A DNA stretch of 24,355 bases from a virus, in the IMG/VR virus record IMGVR_UViG_3300036814_001516, positions 1 to 24,355 of that record; one strand, written 5' to 3'. Below, piece after piece: positions 1 to 9,492 of this stretch. The stretch's first letter is position 1. Each line of letters begins with the position of its first letter. The notes beneath the pieces are model-generated. The model was not told where the DNA came from, searched no databases, and worked only from the letters and a program-made list of their open reading frames with translations. A program made the position numbers and the translations under genes.

Positions 1-1
1 T

Positions 2-3000
2 GATATAGATTTAGCAACTAAAGATACAGATAATGTAGCAGAAGGATCTAATTTATACTTTACAAATGGACGAGCAGATGCTAGAATAGCACTAGCATCC
101 TTACCTGACTTAGCAGATGTTGATGCTGTTGGTGCTTCTAAGGATAATTATGTATTAACATACGATCATTCTAATACAAAATTTGAATGGTTAAAACCGT
201 ATGATTCTACAGATTTTAATACAAATTTCGGAAATAAATCTACTTTTAATTTATCAGAAGGATCTACTAATTTATATTATACTAATACTAGAGTAGATGC
301 CAGAATTGGTTTAGCAACAATAGAAGATTTGTATGATGTTGATATAACAAATCGGTCTGATGGTATGCTTTTAAAATGGAGTTCGGGTGTTAGCAAATGG
401 ATAATGGGTTCAGATGCTGGCACAACAGGCGGCGGTTCTCTAGGAGTAGGCACCTTAGTAGGATTAGAAGATACTAATTTAGGTACCCCAGGAACAGCAG
501 AAGATGGTTTACAAGTAGTATGGAATAATAACACTTCCAAATTTATATTCGGCCACGGAATTCAAGCCGCAGGACCTACACAAATTGTTACGGTTACAAA
601 TGGACAATTTTATTTAAATGGTAATTTACAACAAACCTTAAGAATATATAAAGGATTCTTATATGTTTTTAACCAAACTGATAGTACTAATATAGGTAAC
701 GAATTATATATTTCTACATCTTCAACAGGCGGCGCAAGCGGAGTAGGTGAATATACAGATGGGGTGTCTACATCAGGGAATGTAGGATCAACTTTTCAAT
801 TATTATTTAACGTCCCAATGGATGCTCCGGTGCAATTATATTATCAATCGAAATCAACTGCTAGTATGGGTGGTATATTAAATATTGATGTTGAAGGTGG
901 TAACGCATATCAGACTATAGCAGTAACAGATACAGGTACAGGGAGCTCATCGGGTGCAGACATAATAGCGGCATCATCAAGCGACACATTGACTGTAATT
1001 GCAGGCGACAATGTTTCTATAGTAACAAGTCAATCTGGAACAGATGATCAACTTACTATAAGTTCAACAGGTGCAACAGGCACAACGTCAACATTAGGAA
1101 CGCCAGCTGATACTACTTTTCATGATGGTGCATTTTTACAAAAAAACCAAACATTTAATACAGGTATTCCATTAACTGGTTTTAATACAACAGGTACAAT
1201 AACAGAAGCATTTGATGCAGTTAATGAAGTAATGTTAAACATAAGAAATGATTCATTTGTTCGACATGCTACTTTTACTGCAACTCCAGTAACAGGAAAT
1301 GCACCATTAGATGTTGTGTTTACTACAACAAGCGATTATAATGCTAATAGTTATGAATGGGATTTTGGAGACGGAAATACAGTAACTACAGCAAATGCTT
1401 CATATACCCACACATATACTACTTTTGTAGGTTCTCCATTTAATGTTGAACTTAAAGCAATTGCAACAAGTGCTAATGCCTCAGGTAGTGAAGGCAGTTA
1501 TGCGGTATTTAAACGTGACAATTATGTAACAGTTTACGCCCCATCGCCTATACCTGCAGTTGTATGTTCAACCCATGATGCAGATACAGGTACAATTATA
1601 CAGCATACAGTTAGTGATACACAATATGCAGATACATATATGATAGAATTTGGTGACGGAACAAAATATCCTACAGGTGCTGTTAACAATGATCCTTTAG
1701 GTACATCAAATACAGCATGGGCAGATATAACTAATATTCCTTATGTAGATCACACCTGGACAACAACATCAGATATTGAATATGATTTTGATTTATATGT
1801 ATGGGCACCTACAGCAGGACCTAGCGGAGAAATAGGACATTTAGATAATGATGACCATATTAAAATATATGTGCTACCAGTACCTACTTTTACTTCTGAT
1901 ACAACAACAGGTAATAGTAATGCCCCTGAAGATAATCTAGCCGCAGGATATAGTAGCACCGAAGGTTGGAGAGTAGAATTTACAAATACTACTTCAAATA
2001 TGGGAGAATTTGGTAATACAACTTATACATGGGATTGGGGTGATACTTCCGCCGATACTGTAATTGTGGATGATGGATCAAATGTCGCAGGTACACCAGG
2101 TAATGTAATTGAACATTTTTTCGAACATACAACTAATTCGAGTGTGTCACAAACATTTGATGTAACATTAATAATAGATAACGGATATAGTACTGCACCA
2201 ATAACAAGTTCAGCAACTACAATTACTGTTACTGTTGATCCAAGAGCAAGTTATACCGGCGAAACAACAACCGATTCGACCGGACATACAAACTATGATT
2301 CACAACAAATTGGATTTGAATTTACAGGATATGATGGTAATGATTATAGTTTGATTACATTTAATAATACTAGTGTTAATACAGATACATGGGCATGGGA
2401 TTTGGGAGATAATACAACTCCTTCTACACAAAATGTATCAAATCACAGTTATGCTCTCGGAACATTTAGTGTAACATTAGAAGCAACGGGCCCAACTTCG
2501 GTTGCAACAGGAAGCGTACCTGGTAGAGCCGCAACTTTTGTTGATGATACAGAAATAAAAACAGATTACATAGAAATCAAAGCGGCGCCAGTATCGCCTT
2601 CAAATTTATCAGGAAAAACTATGGGTTTAACTTCTATCGGAACTGCACCTAAACTAGCATCCGACACAACAAATAATACAACTACTACAATAACAGCAGG
2701 AGCAGATGTTGTACGAGTAACAAATTCAACAGTACAATTAGGAGAACTTAGTGATCATGTAAACAAAATTGCATCTAATGGTACAAATACAGCAACATTA
2801 ACAGCAATAATAAATGGAGCAGGTGCTGGAATAATACAATTAAATGCAACTGATCAAACAAATGTAACCAATGGAACACTAACACTTACTGTTGATGTTG
2901 ATGCAAATACAATTACTACTAATAAACCTACTATACCTGCAAATTTTTATAAAGTAATAAAAGCACAAGTAGAAAAAACAAGTACACCATTGGGTTATAA

Positions 3001-4198
3001 TGAAATTAAACTTACCCATTCCGATGGGTCTTCGTCAGATATAACAGAATTTGTGTATGATAATATAACAAGCACTCCTACTATAGCAGGTGGATGGGTA
3101 ATAACAGAATCTACTCCGGGCAATAAAAGAATAATGTCATCAATACCTTTTTATAATAATAGTGGCGAAATATCAATAAGTGGAATTACTGTAGCAAATT
3201 TAACCGGAGAAACATATAGAAATAATGGAAAAGTAAAAATAGAACCATTAACATGGGAAAATAGTATAGCAGATGATGTGTTCACACAAAAAACATATAC
3301 ATATACCGATATTGGATTAACAAATCCTCCACCTAAAAATGTGGGTGTGTTGGCTACACAAAGTCTAAGTACATTAAATATTGGGCTGACCGGTGGGACA
3401 TCGCTAGGAGTTGGTTATGCAAGAATTTTTGCTGAAAATTGTAATGGAGAAGGAACAAAAGTTGAAAGTACACAACCAATTCATTTTTGGCACGAAACTC
3501 CATTATTGGATGAACTTTCTATTTCTATTAATATGACACATGGTGCAGAAATTACTGGTGCTACAGTAGGAAAAAGAATAGATTATAGTTGGACAGGCGA
3601 TACCCCAAATTATTCGTCAAATGCTTCTAGTGATTTTTATACAACATATGCATGGAATAATTTATCTACAATTATTAATAGAACCGAAGCAGTTTGTTAT
3701 CTTAATGAAATAAAACATATGCTAACAGACTTTAGTGATTACCTACCTGCCGGACCTAATTTAAGTACAGGACGAGATAATGCAATACAATATTTTACAT
3801 TTGGTTTTAAAAGAAATGGGGCAAATAGATTTGCTATTAAAATATCAGGCGAGGTTACATCTTTGTATATAGCAATCCCGGGATATGACACAGATGACAC
3901 AAGCACATTAAATGGTTGGTTAGATTGTTCGACGTTGTTTGGAGGATCAGGGTTTCCTGGTGCCAATACTGTATCTAATAGCAACGGTATTTCAGGAAAT
4001 AATTCAAACGGTGTTCGAAAAACAGGAAGTTCTGTAGACCAAGGTAATTTTGCAATTAACACAGATCAAACAAATGCAGTTGCAAACATAGAATTAGGAG
4101 AAGCCAATACAGGCGATTCTACCAATAAAGTAATACTAGTTAGGTTTGGTATTGCGGTAAATAACAAAGTAACATCTATTTCAATAGAAGATGTTTAA
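2..4198 (+). CDS. Giant PKD-repeat phage tail/fibre-like protein, paralog 1 (5' end outside window)
   Basis: The frame is open from base 2, so the real start lies left of the window; the ATG at 329 is internal. At least 1398 residues are visible, counted from base 2. They begin with two EGS-LYxTNxRxDARI repeats (residues 14-29 and 86-102) and 'DVD' linker modules typical of marine phage fibre proteins. A cupredoxin-like module follows (about 192-300), then a linker (LGTPADTTFHDGA, DAVNEVMLNI). Four PKD-like domains have core motifs WDFGDGN (453), EFGDGT (549), WDWGD (677) and WDLGD (799). The C-terminal half holds domains shared with the next three genes (FYKVIKA, then FGFKRNGANRFAIKISGEV and ELGEANTG). 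No signal peptide or membrane segment is visible. A structural surface role, probably tail or baseplate fibre, is inferred from module families and neighbours; the exact virion position is unknown. Confidence 0.9.
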   Translation, partial: DIDLATKDTDNVAEGSNLYFTNGRADARIALASLPDLADVDAVGASKDNYVLTYDHSNTKFEWLKPYDSTDFNTNFGNKSTFNLSEGSTNLYYTNTRVDARIGLATIEDLYDVDITNRSDGMLLKWSSGVSKWIMGSDAGTTGGGSLGVGTLVGLEDTNLGTPGTAEDGLQVVWNNNTSKFIFGHGIQAAGPTQIVTVTNGQFYLNGNLQQTLRIYKGFLYVFNQTDSTNIGNELYISTSSTGGASGVGEYTDGVSTSGNVGSTFQLLFNVPMDAPVQLYYQSKSTASMGGILNIDVEGGNAYQTIAVTDTGTGSSSGADIIAASSSDTLTVIAGDNVSIVTSQSGTDDQLTISSTGATGTTSTLGTPADTTFHDGAFLQKNQTFNTGIPLTGFNTTGTITEAFDAVNEVMLNIRNDSFVRHATFTATPVTGNAPLDVVFTTTSDYNANSYEWDFGDGNTVTTANASYTHTYTTFVGSPFNVELKAIATSANASGSEGSYAVFKRDNYVTVYAPSPIPAVVCSTHDADTGTIIQHTVSDTQYADTYMIEFGDGTKYPTGAVNNDPLGTSNTAWADITNIPYVDHTWTTTSDIEYDFDLYVWAPTAGPSGEIGHLDNDDHIKIYVLPVPTFTSDTTTGNSNAPEDNLAAGYSSTEGWRVEFTNTTSNMGEFGNTTYTWDWGDTSADTVIVDDGSNVAGTPGNVIEHFFEHTTNSSVSQTFDVTLIIDNGYSTAPITSSATTITVTVDPRASYTGETTTDSTGHTNYDSQQIGFEFTGYDGNDYSLITFNNTSVNTDTWAWDLGDNTTPSTQNVSNHSYALGTFSVTLEATGPTSVATGSVPGRAATFVDDTEIKTDYIEIKAAPVSPSNLSGKTMGLTSIGTAPKLASDTTNNTTTTITAGADVVRVTNSTVQLGELSDHVNKIASNGTNTATLTAIINGAGAGIIQLNATDQTNVTNGTLTLTVDVDANTITTNKPTIPANFYKVIKAQVEKTSTPLGYNEIKLTHSDGSSSDITEFVYDNITSTPTIAGGWVITESTPGNKRIMSSIPFYNNSGEISISGITVANLTGETYRNNGKVKIEPLTWENSIADDVFTQKTYTYTDIGLTNPPPKNVGVLATQSLSTLNIGLTGGTSLGVGYARIFAENCNGEGTKVESTQPIHFWHETPLLDELSISINMTHGAEITGATVGKRIDYSWTGDTPNYSSNASSDFYTTYAWNNLSTIINRTEAVCYLNEIKHMLTDFSDYLPAGPNLSTGRDNAIQYFTFGFKRNGANRFAIKISGEVTSLYIAIPGYDTDDTSTLNGWLDCSTLFGGSGFPGANTVSNSNGISGNNSNGVRKTGSSVDQGNFAINTDQTNAVANIELGEANTGDSTNKVILVRFGIAVNNKVTSISIEDV
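41..307 (+). repeat. Two EGS-LYxTNxRxDARI fibre repeats in paralog 1
   Basis: Bases 41-88 encode EGSNLYFTNGRADARI and bases 257-307 encode EGSTNLYYTNTRVDARI. They are separated by a 'DLADVDAVG...' linker. This short repeat recurs in structural proteins of T4-like marine phages (family knowledge). More copies may lie left of the window. The two copies differ at many bases, so the duplication is old. Confidence 0.8.
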
Positions 4199-4212
4199 AG
4201 GATAAATTTAAA

Positions 4213-7200
4213 ATGGCTATTTCACAAACAGTTATAACTAATAGATTAGATAAAAAGATTAATTATGGCAAAGCAAGAACAGCAGCACATGAATTCAAAG
4301 GTCCTCTTAATGAGGCCATTGCATCACCTATGCCCCAAGGTACAGATAAATTTTGGGTAGAATCTCATTTAATACCAGCAGTAGCTCCAGCAACAAATAT
4401 TAGTTTACTAATAGATTCTTGGCAATGGGGATCCGTCGGGGGTACCACTAAAGGTATTATTGAAATGACACTAGATACTACTGTATCTAGCGGCAGAGCA
4501 TTTCTTGCTTGTTCGACAGTTGGTGTAAAAAATACAAGATTAGATTCTTGGATACCTACAACCTACGGAGCAACTTACGACGTTAAATTTTATATTGCAA
4601 CTGCCGGTAATCATGGAAATTTTAACATGCCCGGCGGCACGATCTCTGGTGCATATCAAATATTTCCTAATACAACAGGCGAGGAATTTTATTTTGATTA
4701 TAATTCAGGTGTATTTGCATTTGCTGGTGATAATATTCCTGCAGGATTAACAGGTAAGGCTCTTTATTTAGTATCAGGATGGCGGTATGTAGGGGGCAAA
4801 GGTTTAACATCGTATATACCGGCAGTTAGTTCGTCGTTGGTAGTAAAAGAAATAAACGATCCTGTTACTAACTTTTCTCAAACTGCTGTAGATGAAATAC
4901 ATTTTGATGTAGATAGTGGATTTGCACTAACAGATGTTTCGGCAGGCGGCAAACAAATTACAAAAATTGCCATGGAGAGTACCTTTAAACATTGGAATAT
5001 TTCAGGGCAAGATCCACTTACAGCATCAGGTGTTGACGAAATAACTGTTGAGGCAGGCGATGGCATAACATTAACTACAGTAACACCACCAAGTACTATA
5101 CAAACATATTATGTAAAATTTGCTAGTGGCAAGTATGTTATTGAAGATGCCGCAACTAGCGGTAACCCAGTTACATCTTTTAATTTTATTGCTGGCGGTA
5201 CATATCGTTTTGATACAAGCAATACACCATCAGGAAATAGTCAATTTGAATTTTCAGAAACAGTCGACGGCACACACACCACCGGAGGACTCACTTATTC
5301 TAATGGTATTACTTATGGCGAGGCTGGTGGTGTTAGAATATCTGATGGAGCAGCAGGAGCATATTTACAACTAAAAGGAAAAAATGATACTCCGGTTTTA
5401 TATGATTATAATGAATCAAATCCAGTAAATGGATCGGGATCTACATATACGGCACAACAAAAAACACTTATAATTAAAAATTCGATTATAGATAGTTTAG
5501 GGAATGTTATTATAACAGGTGATTTAACAGTAGGCGGAACAACAACAACTGTTAATTCAAATGTTACAACAATTGATGATCCGATTATAACATTAGGAGC
5601 AGGATCGACTGTTTATACATTTACAGATGATAATAAAGATAGGGGTATTGAATTTAAATGGCATGACGGTACAGCAGATGTTTTTGCAACTGCTATTGTT
5701 AGTGGAACGGAATATATTATTAAAACACTTGGTGATACAGACTGGACAACAGTAAGTATTCTTACAGAATTTGCCATAGGAACAATATTTACAGCAAATG
5801 CCAGCGGCTCAGCTCATTCTAACCCAGGTACTGCAATTACTTCAGAAACGTCAAAAACAGGTTTTTTTGGATTTGATGATAGTTTAGGTAAATTTACGTA
5901 TATACCAGATGGTATAAATGCATCAGAACTATACGGCGGCGACGCTGGCGTATTTGATTTAAGTGGAACATTAATAAATGAAATAAAAGATGTTAATGTT
6001 GGTACCCCAGTCGCAGGTGACGATGGAAAAGTATTAACATGGGATAATGCTACGCTTAAATTTGTACTTGCTCAACCAGGACAATCAGGATTAACATTAG
6101 GTGCACCAACCGATACAACATTTAATGATGGCGCATATTACCAAAAAAATACTATTGTCTCGGGCGGTACTTTTTTATCAGGGGTTGATACAACAGGAAC
6201 AGTATCAGATGCACTTGATGCAGTAAACGAAACTATTAAAAATATTAAAATAAACAAATATGTTCAAGGAGCAACATTTACTCCAAACGTAGCAGCAGGA
6301 AGTGCTTCACCTACAAGTCCATTAGTTGTTAGATTTTCTATTGTCGGTTGGAGTAATCCAAATGATGCAAATTATGCTGGTGAAGGGTCAAATGGTAATG
6401 CTACTCATGCAGATTGGACTTTTGACGATATAACTACTCCAGGGAATACTGTTACAGTACTTAATGATGCTGGCACTATTACATCTGGATTTATTGATCA
6501 ACAATTTATATCAACCCAAGGAGGAAATATAAATGTTACAATGACATTAAAATGCGAAACAACTACTTTACCACATATCGGACCTATGACTGAAGGTAGT
6601 TATACGACATGGAAAGAAGATGCAGCAGTTACTTTATGGATACCTAATCCAGAACCTGCTTTTACTACAAATACGACAATTGTAGATTTAGGTAGTGCAA
6701 TTCAGGCTAATAGACAAATAGTATTTGATGTTTCTACTTCGGGTTATACAGAGTTTTGGATGATGGAATTTGGCGACAACACAACATATCCTGCTACTGC
6801 TAATCCAACTGAAACAAATAACGCGAACATTAGTAGCGGTCCGGATGCGTGGGCAAATTATGCCACTATTACGCAATGGACACATGACTATGACCCAGGT
6901 GCCAATATTACAGTAGATCAACAATTTACACCTAAACTTTATTGCAGAAGTGTTACTGCCGAAGGCGGCGTTGGTAATACTCAATCGCATGAAAAACCAA
7001 CTTTCATTGACGGTTATATTCAACCTGTAGCATTATTCAATACAATAGGTGTTCTTATTGGTAATAATGATGAAAGCGGCGATATTAATGCTCAAAATGC
7101 ACCTAATATACAAGAAGGACATCCAGTAGAGTTTTCAAATGTTACTGCTAACTTAGGTACATGGGGTGATACAACTTATACTTGGGATTGGGGTGATACA

Positions 7201-9483
7201 AATCTTCCTTTGGTGGTTCCAGGTGGTTCGGGCTTTCCCGGTGATCTCGGTCAAACAATAGAACATTATTTTACATTAGCAGTTGACGATGTCGCCCAAA
7301 CATTTGATGTAACATTAAAGGCAGAAAATAAAAGACAGTTCGATAATGATAATACTACATCAGCAACCACCATACAGGTTAATGTTGATCCTAGAGCAGC
7401 ATTTTCGGGTCTATTTTTAAACCCTAATGCCAGTACAAATGGAACACCAGATTATATGACTCAACAATCACCGCCACCCAATAGAATAGGATTTGATTTT
7501 GTAAAATATGATCCTGTTTCCGGTGGCACCAATCTTGTCGGACCTTCAAATGTTTTTATGGCAACAAATGCATCTGCAGGTATAGGAGCAACCCCAACTA
7601 CATATAACTGGGATTTAGGTGATGGGACGCAGTATTCAACCCCAGATGTTAATCATACCTATGCTAATAACACCTTCGATGCCGCAGCAATAGTTCGCGA
7701 TGTAGAATTAATAACACAAAATGCTAATAGTTATGCAGGCGGAACTGATGACACAGAATTAAAATTAGATTATGCAGAAATAAGGTCTACTCCATCTGCT
7801 CCAGATGGATTAACCGGACTTACTACTGCTATACCAACAAACCAGTTAGAAGTAGACCACTCTCCTGCTATGTGTACTAATACCGACATTAACCTTGTGG
7901 GAGCATCTATAACTCCTCCGGCAGCAGGTTCGTTGGTTAATAGGGTTATTGTTAATAGTTTAGCATTTGGTACAGAAGAACTTAGTGGATTGGCAAATGA
8001 ATTTCCATCAAATGGAGTATTTACGGCTGAATTAGGAGCATATCTTAATGATGCATCTGCGCCCTCCGGTAAAGTTGACTTTACCGGAGCTGGGACGGTA
8101 GGGGGATGGGATGCCACTGGGTTTGCCGATGCAAACGGATTCCTTTACATAACAGAGGAACAAGATGCAAATGTAGGAAACCCAGCCAAATATCCAGATG
8201 ATTTTTATAAGCAATTTAAAGCAAGGATCAAGACGGGAGGTTCGTATGTCTTTATACCAGGATATAATACACTTCAATTAAAACATGATAGTCCGGCAAC
8301 ACAATCTGATTATGCCGAAGTTGTTTATGATACTATGACAACTGTACCAACAATAGCGACATTCGGTACTATAGCAGAAAATGCCTTTGTTTATAGATAT
8401 ATGTCTGGTGTTCCATTTTATAATACAGGATCTAGTTTAAGTATTACAGGTACCGAGTTAACACATTTAACAGGTCAAACCTATAAATTAACATCTGATG
8501 TTGTTCGTGTTAAAAATCAAACCGGCACACCTATTACAGCAATTGATACAACATATGCATATGATGATATAGGTTTAACTGCTATTCCAAATATAGATAT
8601 TGGTGTAAATAGCAATTATTCATGTGTACCGTTAATTGTACCTATGGATGGTACCGGTTTCGGCGAAGATGGAAAAATACAAATGACCGCCCATAATGTA
8701 AATGGTGATGCTGCAAATCTAGTAGATACAACAAAAACAATACGATACTGGTTTGATACACCGGTGTTAGATGAAAATCAAATACCAATGACCTTGGGGT
8801 CCACATACGGTGCTCAAGTAGGTAGTAATACTGTTGGACGTAGAATAGATTATGGATGGGGAACTACTAATCCGGCTTATCCAACATATACTCCAGGTAA
8901 TACTGATTGGTGGACAAAAACATGGGATAGTGAAAATATTATACTTACTAGTACAGCAGAAGCAGCATGTTATTTAAATAAAATTCAACATAGTTTGGAA
9001 AATTTTGCAATAGGTTATTTACCTGTAGGACCTGATTTAAGTTCGGGTAGATCTGCATCAGACCAATACTTTACTTTTGCATTTCAACGTATGGGTTTAA
9101 CTAAGTTTTCTATTAAGATTACAGGTTGGGTTTCATCACTTTACATTGCAATTCCCGGATATGACACAGACGAAACAAGTTCTATAAATGGTTGGTTAGA
9201 TTGTAGCCTAAATTTTGGAGGAAATGGATTTCCGGGATATAATACTACGCTAACCTCTAATGGTATTAGAGGTAATGGTTCAAATGGTGTTCGTAACACA
9301 GGTACACCAGCGGACCGGGGATCATTTTTGGTAGACACTGAGCTTGATGGTGCAAATTGTAATATAGAATTAGGTGAAGCAAATACAGGTTCTGCTCCTT
9401 ACCCAACTGTATTAGTAAGATTTGGAGTAAAAGCTACAAAATCTGTAACTGCAATATCAATTGAAGAATGGGGCGCGAACTGA
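4213..9483 (+). CDS. Giant PKD-repeat phage tail/fibre-like protein, paralog 2
   Basis: This 1756-aa protein is the longest in the window. The start is supported by AAAGGA at 4197-4202, ten bases upstream, and by the paralog-specific N-terminus (NRLDKKINYGKART). Visible modules: N-terminal domain (1 to about 205, with YFDYNSGVF); a DVDSGFALTD block plus a cupredoxin-like module (about 213-400); GDLTVGGTTTT (about 436); GIEFKWHDGTA and FFGFDDSLGKFTYIPD (about 478-566) split by a 59-residue insert; and the TDTTFNDGA linker (about 632). PKD-like domains follow, with EFGDN after W849, WDWGDT at 991 and WDLGDG at 1133. Next come FYKQFKA and YMSGVPFYNTGS domains, then the conserved C-terminal region (about 1590-1756). 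It probably forms an elongated virion surface fibre. Family knowledge says PKD domains are beta-sandwiches common in adhesins; binding a host receptor is inference. Confidence 0.93.
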   Translation: MAISQTVITNRLDKKINYGKARTAAHEFKGPLNEAIASPMPQGTDKFWVESHLIPAVAPATNISLLIDSWQWGSVGGTTKGIIEMTLDTTVSSGRAFLACSTVGVKNTRLDSWIPTTYGATYDVKFYIATAGNHGNFNMPGGTISGAYQIFPNTTGEEFYFDYNSGVFAFAGDNIPAGLTGKALYLVSGWRYVGGKGLTSYIPAVSSSLVVKEINDPVTNFSQTAVDEIHFDVDSGFALTDVSAGGKQITKIAMESTFKHWNISGQDPLTASGVDEITVEAGDGITLTTVTPPSTIQTYYVKFASGKYVIEDAATSGNPVTSFNFIAGGTYRFDTSNTPSGNSQFEFSETVDGTHTTGGLTYSNGITYGEAGGVRISDGAAGAYLQLKGKNDTPVLYDYNESNPVNGSGSTYTAQQKTLIIKNSIIDSLGNVIITGDLTVGGTTTTVNSNVTTIDDPIITLGAGSTVYTFTDDNKDRGIEFKWHDGTADVFATAIVSGTEYIIKTLGDTDWTTVSILTEFAIGTIFTANASGSAHSNPGTAITSETSKTGFFGFDDSLGKFTYIPDGINASELYGGDAGVFDLSGTLINEIKDVNVGTPVAGDDGKVLTWDNATLKFVLAQPGQSGLTLGAPTDTTFNDGAYYQKNTIVSGGTFLSGVDTTGTVSDALDAVNETIKNIKINKYVQGATFTPNVAAGSASPTSPLVVRFSIVGWSNPNDANYAGEGSNGNATHADWTFDDITTPGNTVTVLNDAGTITSGFIDQQFISTQGGNINVTMTLKCETTTLPHIGPMTEGSYTTWKEDAAVTLWIPNPEPAFTTNTTIVDLGSAIQANRQIVFDVSTSGYTEFWMMEFGDNTTYPATANPTETNNANISSGPDAWANYATITQWTHDYDPGANITVDQQFTPKLYCRSVTAEGGVGNTQSHEKPTFIDGYIQPVALFNTIGVLIGNNDESGDINAQNAPNIQEGHPVEFSNVTANLGTWGDTTYTWDWGDTNLPLVVPGGSGFPGDLGQTIEHYFTLAVDDVAQTFDVTLKAENKRQFDNDNTTSATTIQVNVDPRAAFSGLFLNPNASTNGTPDYMTQQSPPPNRIGFDFVKYDPVSGGTNLVGPSNVFMATNASAGIGATPTTYNWDLGDGTQYSTPDVNHTYANNTFDAAAIVRDVELITQNANSYAGGTDDTELKLDYAEIRSTPSAPDGLTGLTTAIPTNQLEVDHSPAMCTNTDINLVGASITPPAAGSLVNRVIVNSLAFGTEELSGLANEFPSNGVFTAELGAYLNDASAPSGKVDFTGAGTVGGWDATGFADANGFLYITEEQDANVGNPAKYPDDFYKQFKARIKTGGSYVFIPGYNTLQLKHDSPATQSDYAEVVYDTMTTVPTIATFGTIAENAFVYRYMSGVPFYNTGSSLSITGTELTHLTGQTYKLTSDVVRVKNQTGTPITAIDTTYAYDDIGLTAIPNIDIGVNSNYSCVPLIVPMDGTGFGEDGKIQMTAHNVNGDAANLVDTTKTIRYWFDTPVLDENQIPMTLGSTYGAQVGSNTVGRRIDYGWGTTNPAYPTYTPGNTDWWTKTWDSENIILTSTAEAACYLNKIQHSLENFAIGYLPVGPDLSSGRSASDQYFTFAFQRMGLTKFSIKITGWVSSLYIAIPGYDTDETSSINGWLDCSLNFGGNGFPGYNTTLTSNGIRGNGSNGVRNTGTPADRGSFLVDTELDGANCNIELGEANTGSAPYPTVLVRFGVKATKSVTAISIEEWGAN
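5084..5348 (+). repeat. Cupredoxin-like module shared by paralogs 2 and 4 (partner 14685-14937)
   Basis: Identical bases are 5084-5116 / 14685-14717 (33 bp), 5295-5322 / 14884-14911 (28 bp) and 5324-5348 / 14913-14937 (25 bp), with diverged sequence between. The module encodes PPSTIQTYYV through SNGITYGE-GGVRISDG. Paralog 3 has no copy. Confidence 0.85.
5677..5853 (+). other. Nested 59-residue module inside the GIEFKWH / FFGFDD domain of paralog 2
   Basis: In related marine phage proteins, GIEFKWH-GTA runs directly into GFFGFDDS-GKFTFIPD, as I remember the family. Here residues 489-547 interrupt it. The insert itself (SGTEYIIKTLGDTDWTTVS, then IGTIFTANASGS) resembles another widespread phage module of the type 'Y-I-SLG-TDFT-IGA---VG--F-A-G'. 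The reading frame is kept on both sides. Confidence 0.6.
6766..6904 (+). repeat. Donor-side tract A shared with paralog 4 (partner 15716-15854)
   Basis: Bases 6766-6855 are identical to 15716-15805 (90 bp) and 6875-6904 to 15825-15854 (30 bp), with 8 mismatches in the 19 bases between. Flanking sequence of the two genes is much less alike. The tract covers the EFGDNTTYP motif of the second PKD-like domain. Confidence 0.9.
7150..7197 (+). repeat. Tract B shared with paralog 4 (partner 16100-16147)
   Basis: These 48 bases are identical to 16100-16147 and encode LGTWGDTTYTWDWGD, the core of the third PKD-like domain. Paralog 3 differs here (LGEWGATTYTWDWDD) although it matches paralog 4 just upstream. 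Confidence 0.85.
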
Positions 9484-9486
9484 GGA
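9482..9486 (+). promoter_or_regulatory. Ribosome binding site of paralog 3, overlapping the stop of paralog 2
   Basis: GAGGA starts inside the TGA stop of paralog 2 and lies six bases before the ATG at 9493. This geometry suggests re-initiation or coupling by the same ribosomes. The leader is almost the same as that of paralog 4. Confidence 0.75.
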
Positions 9487-9492
9487 ATTTAA

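Noticed and set aside
329-331. ATG 329 as the start of the first gene
   Set aside because: The same frame is open to base 2 and encodes characteristic fibre repeats upstream, so this Met is internal.
6688-7023. Minus-strand open frames of 60-115 codons across the PKD genes (for example here and at 7770-8117)
   Set aside because: They are antisense to long, domain-rich plus-strand genes, have no sensible composition or start signal, and no gaps for promoters exist.
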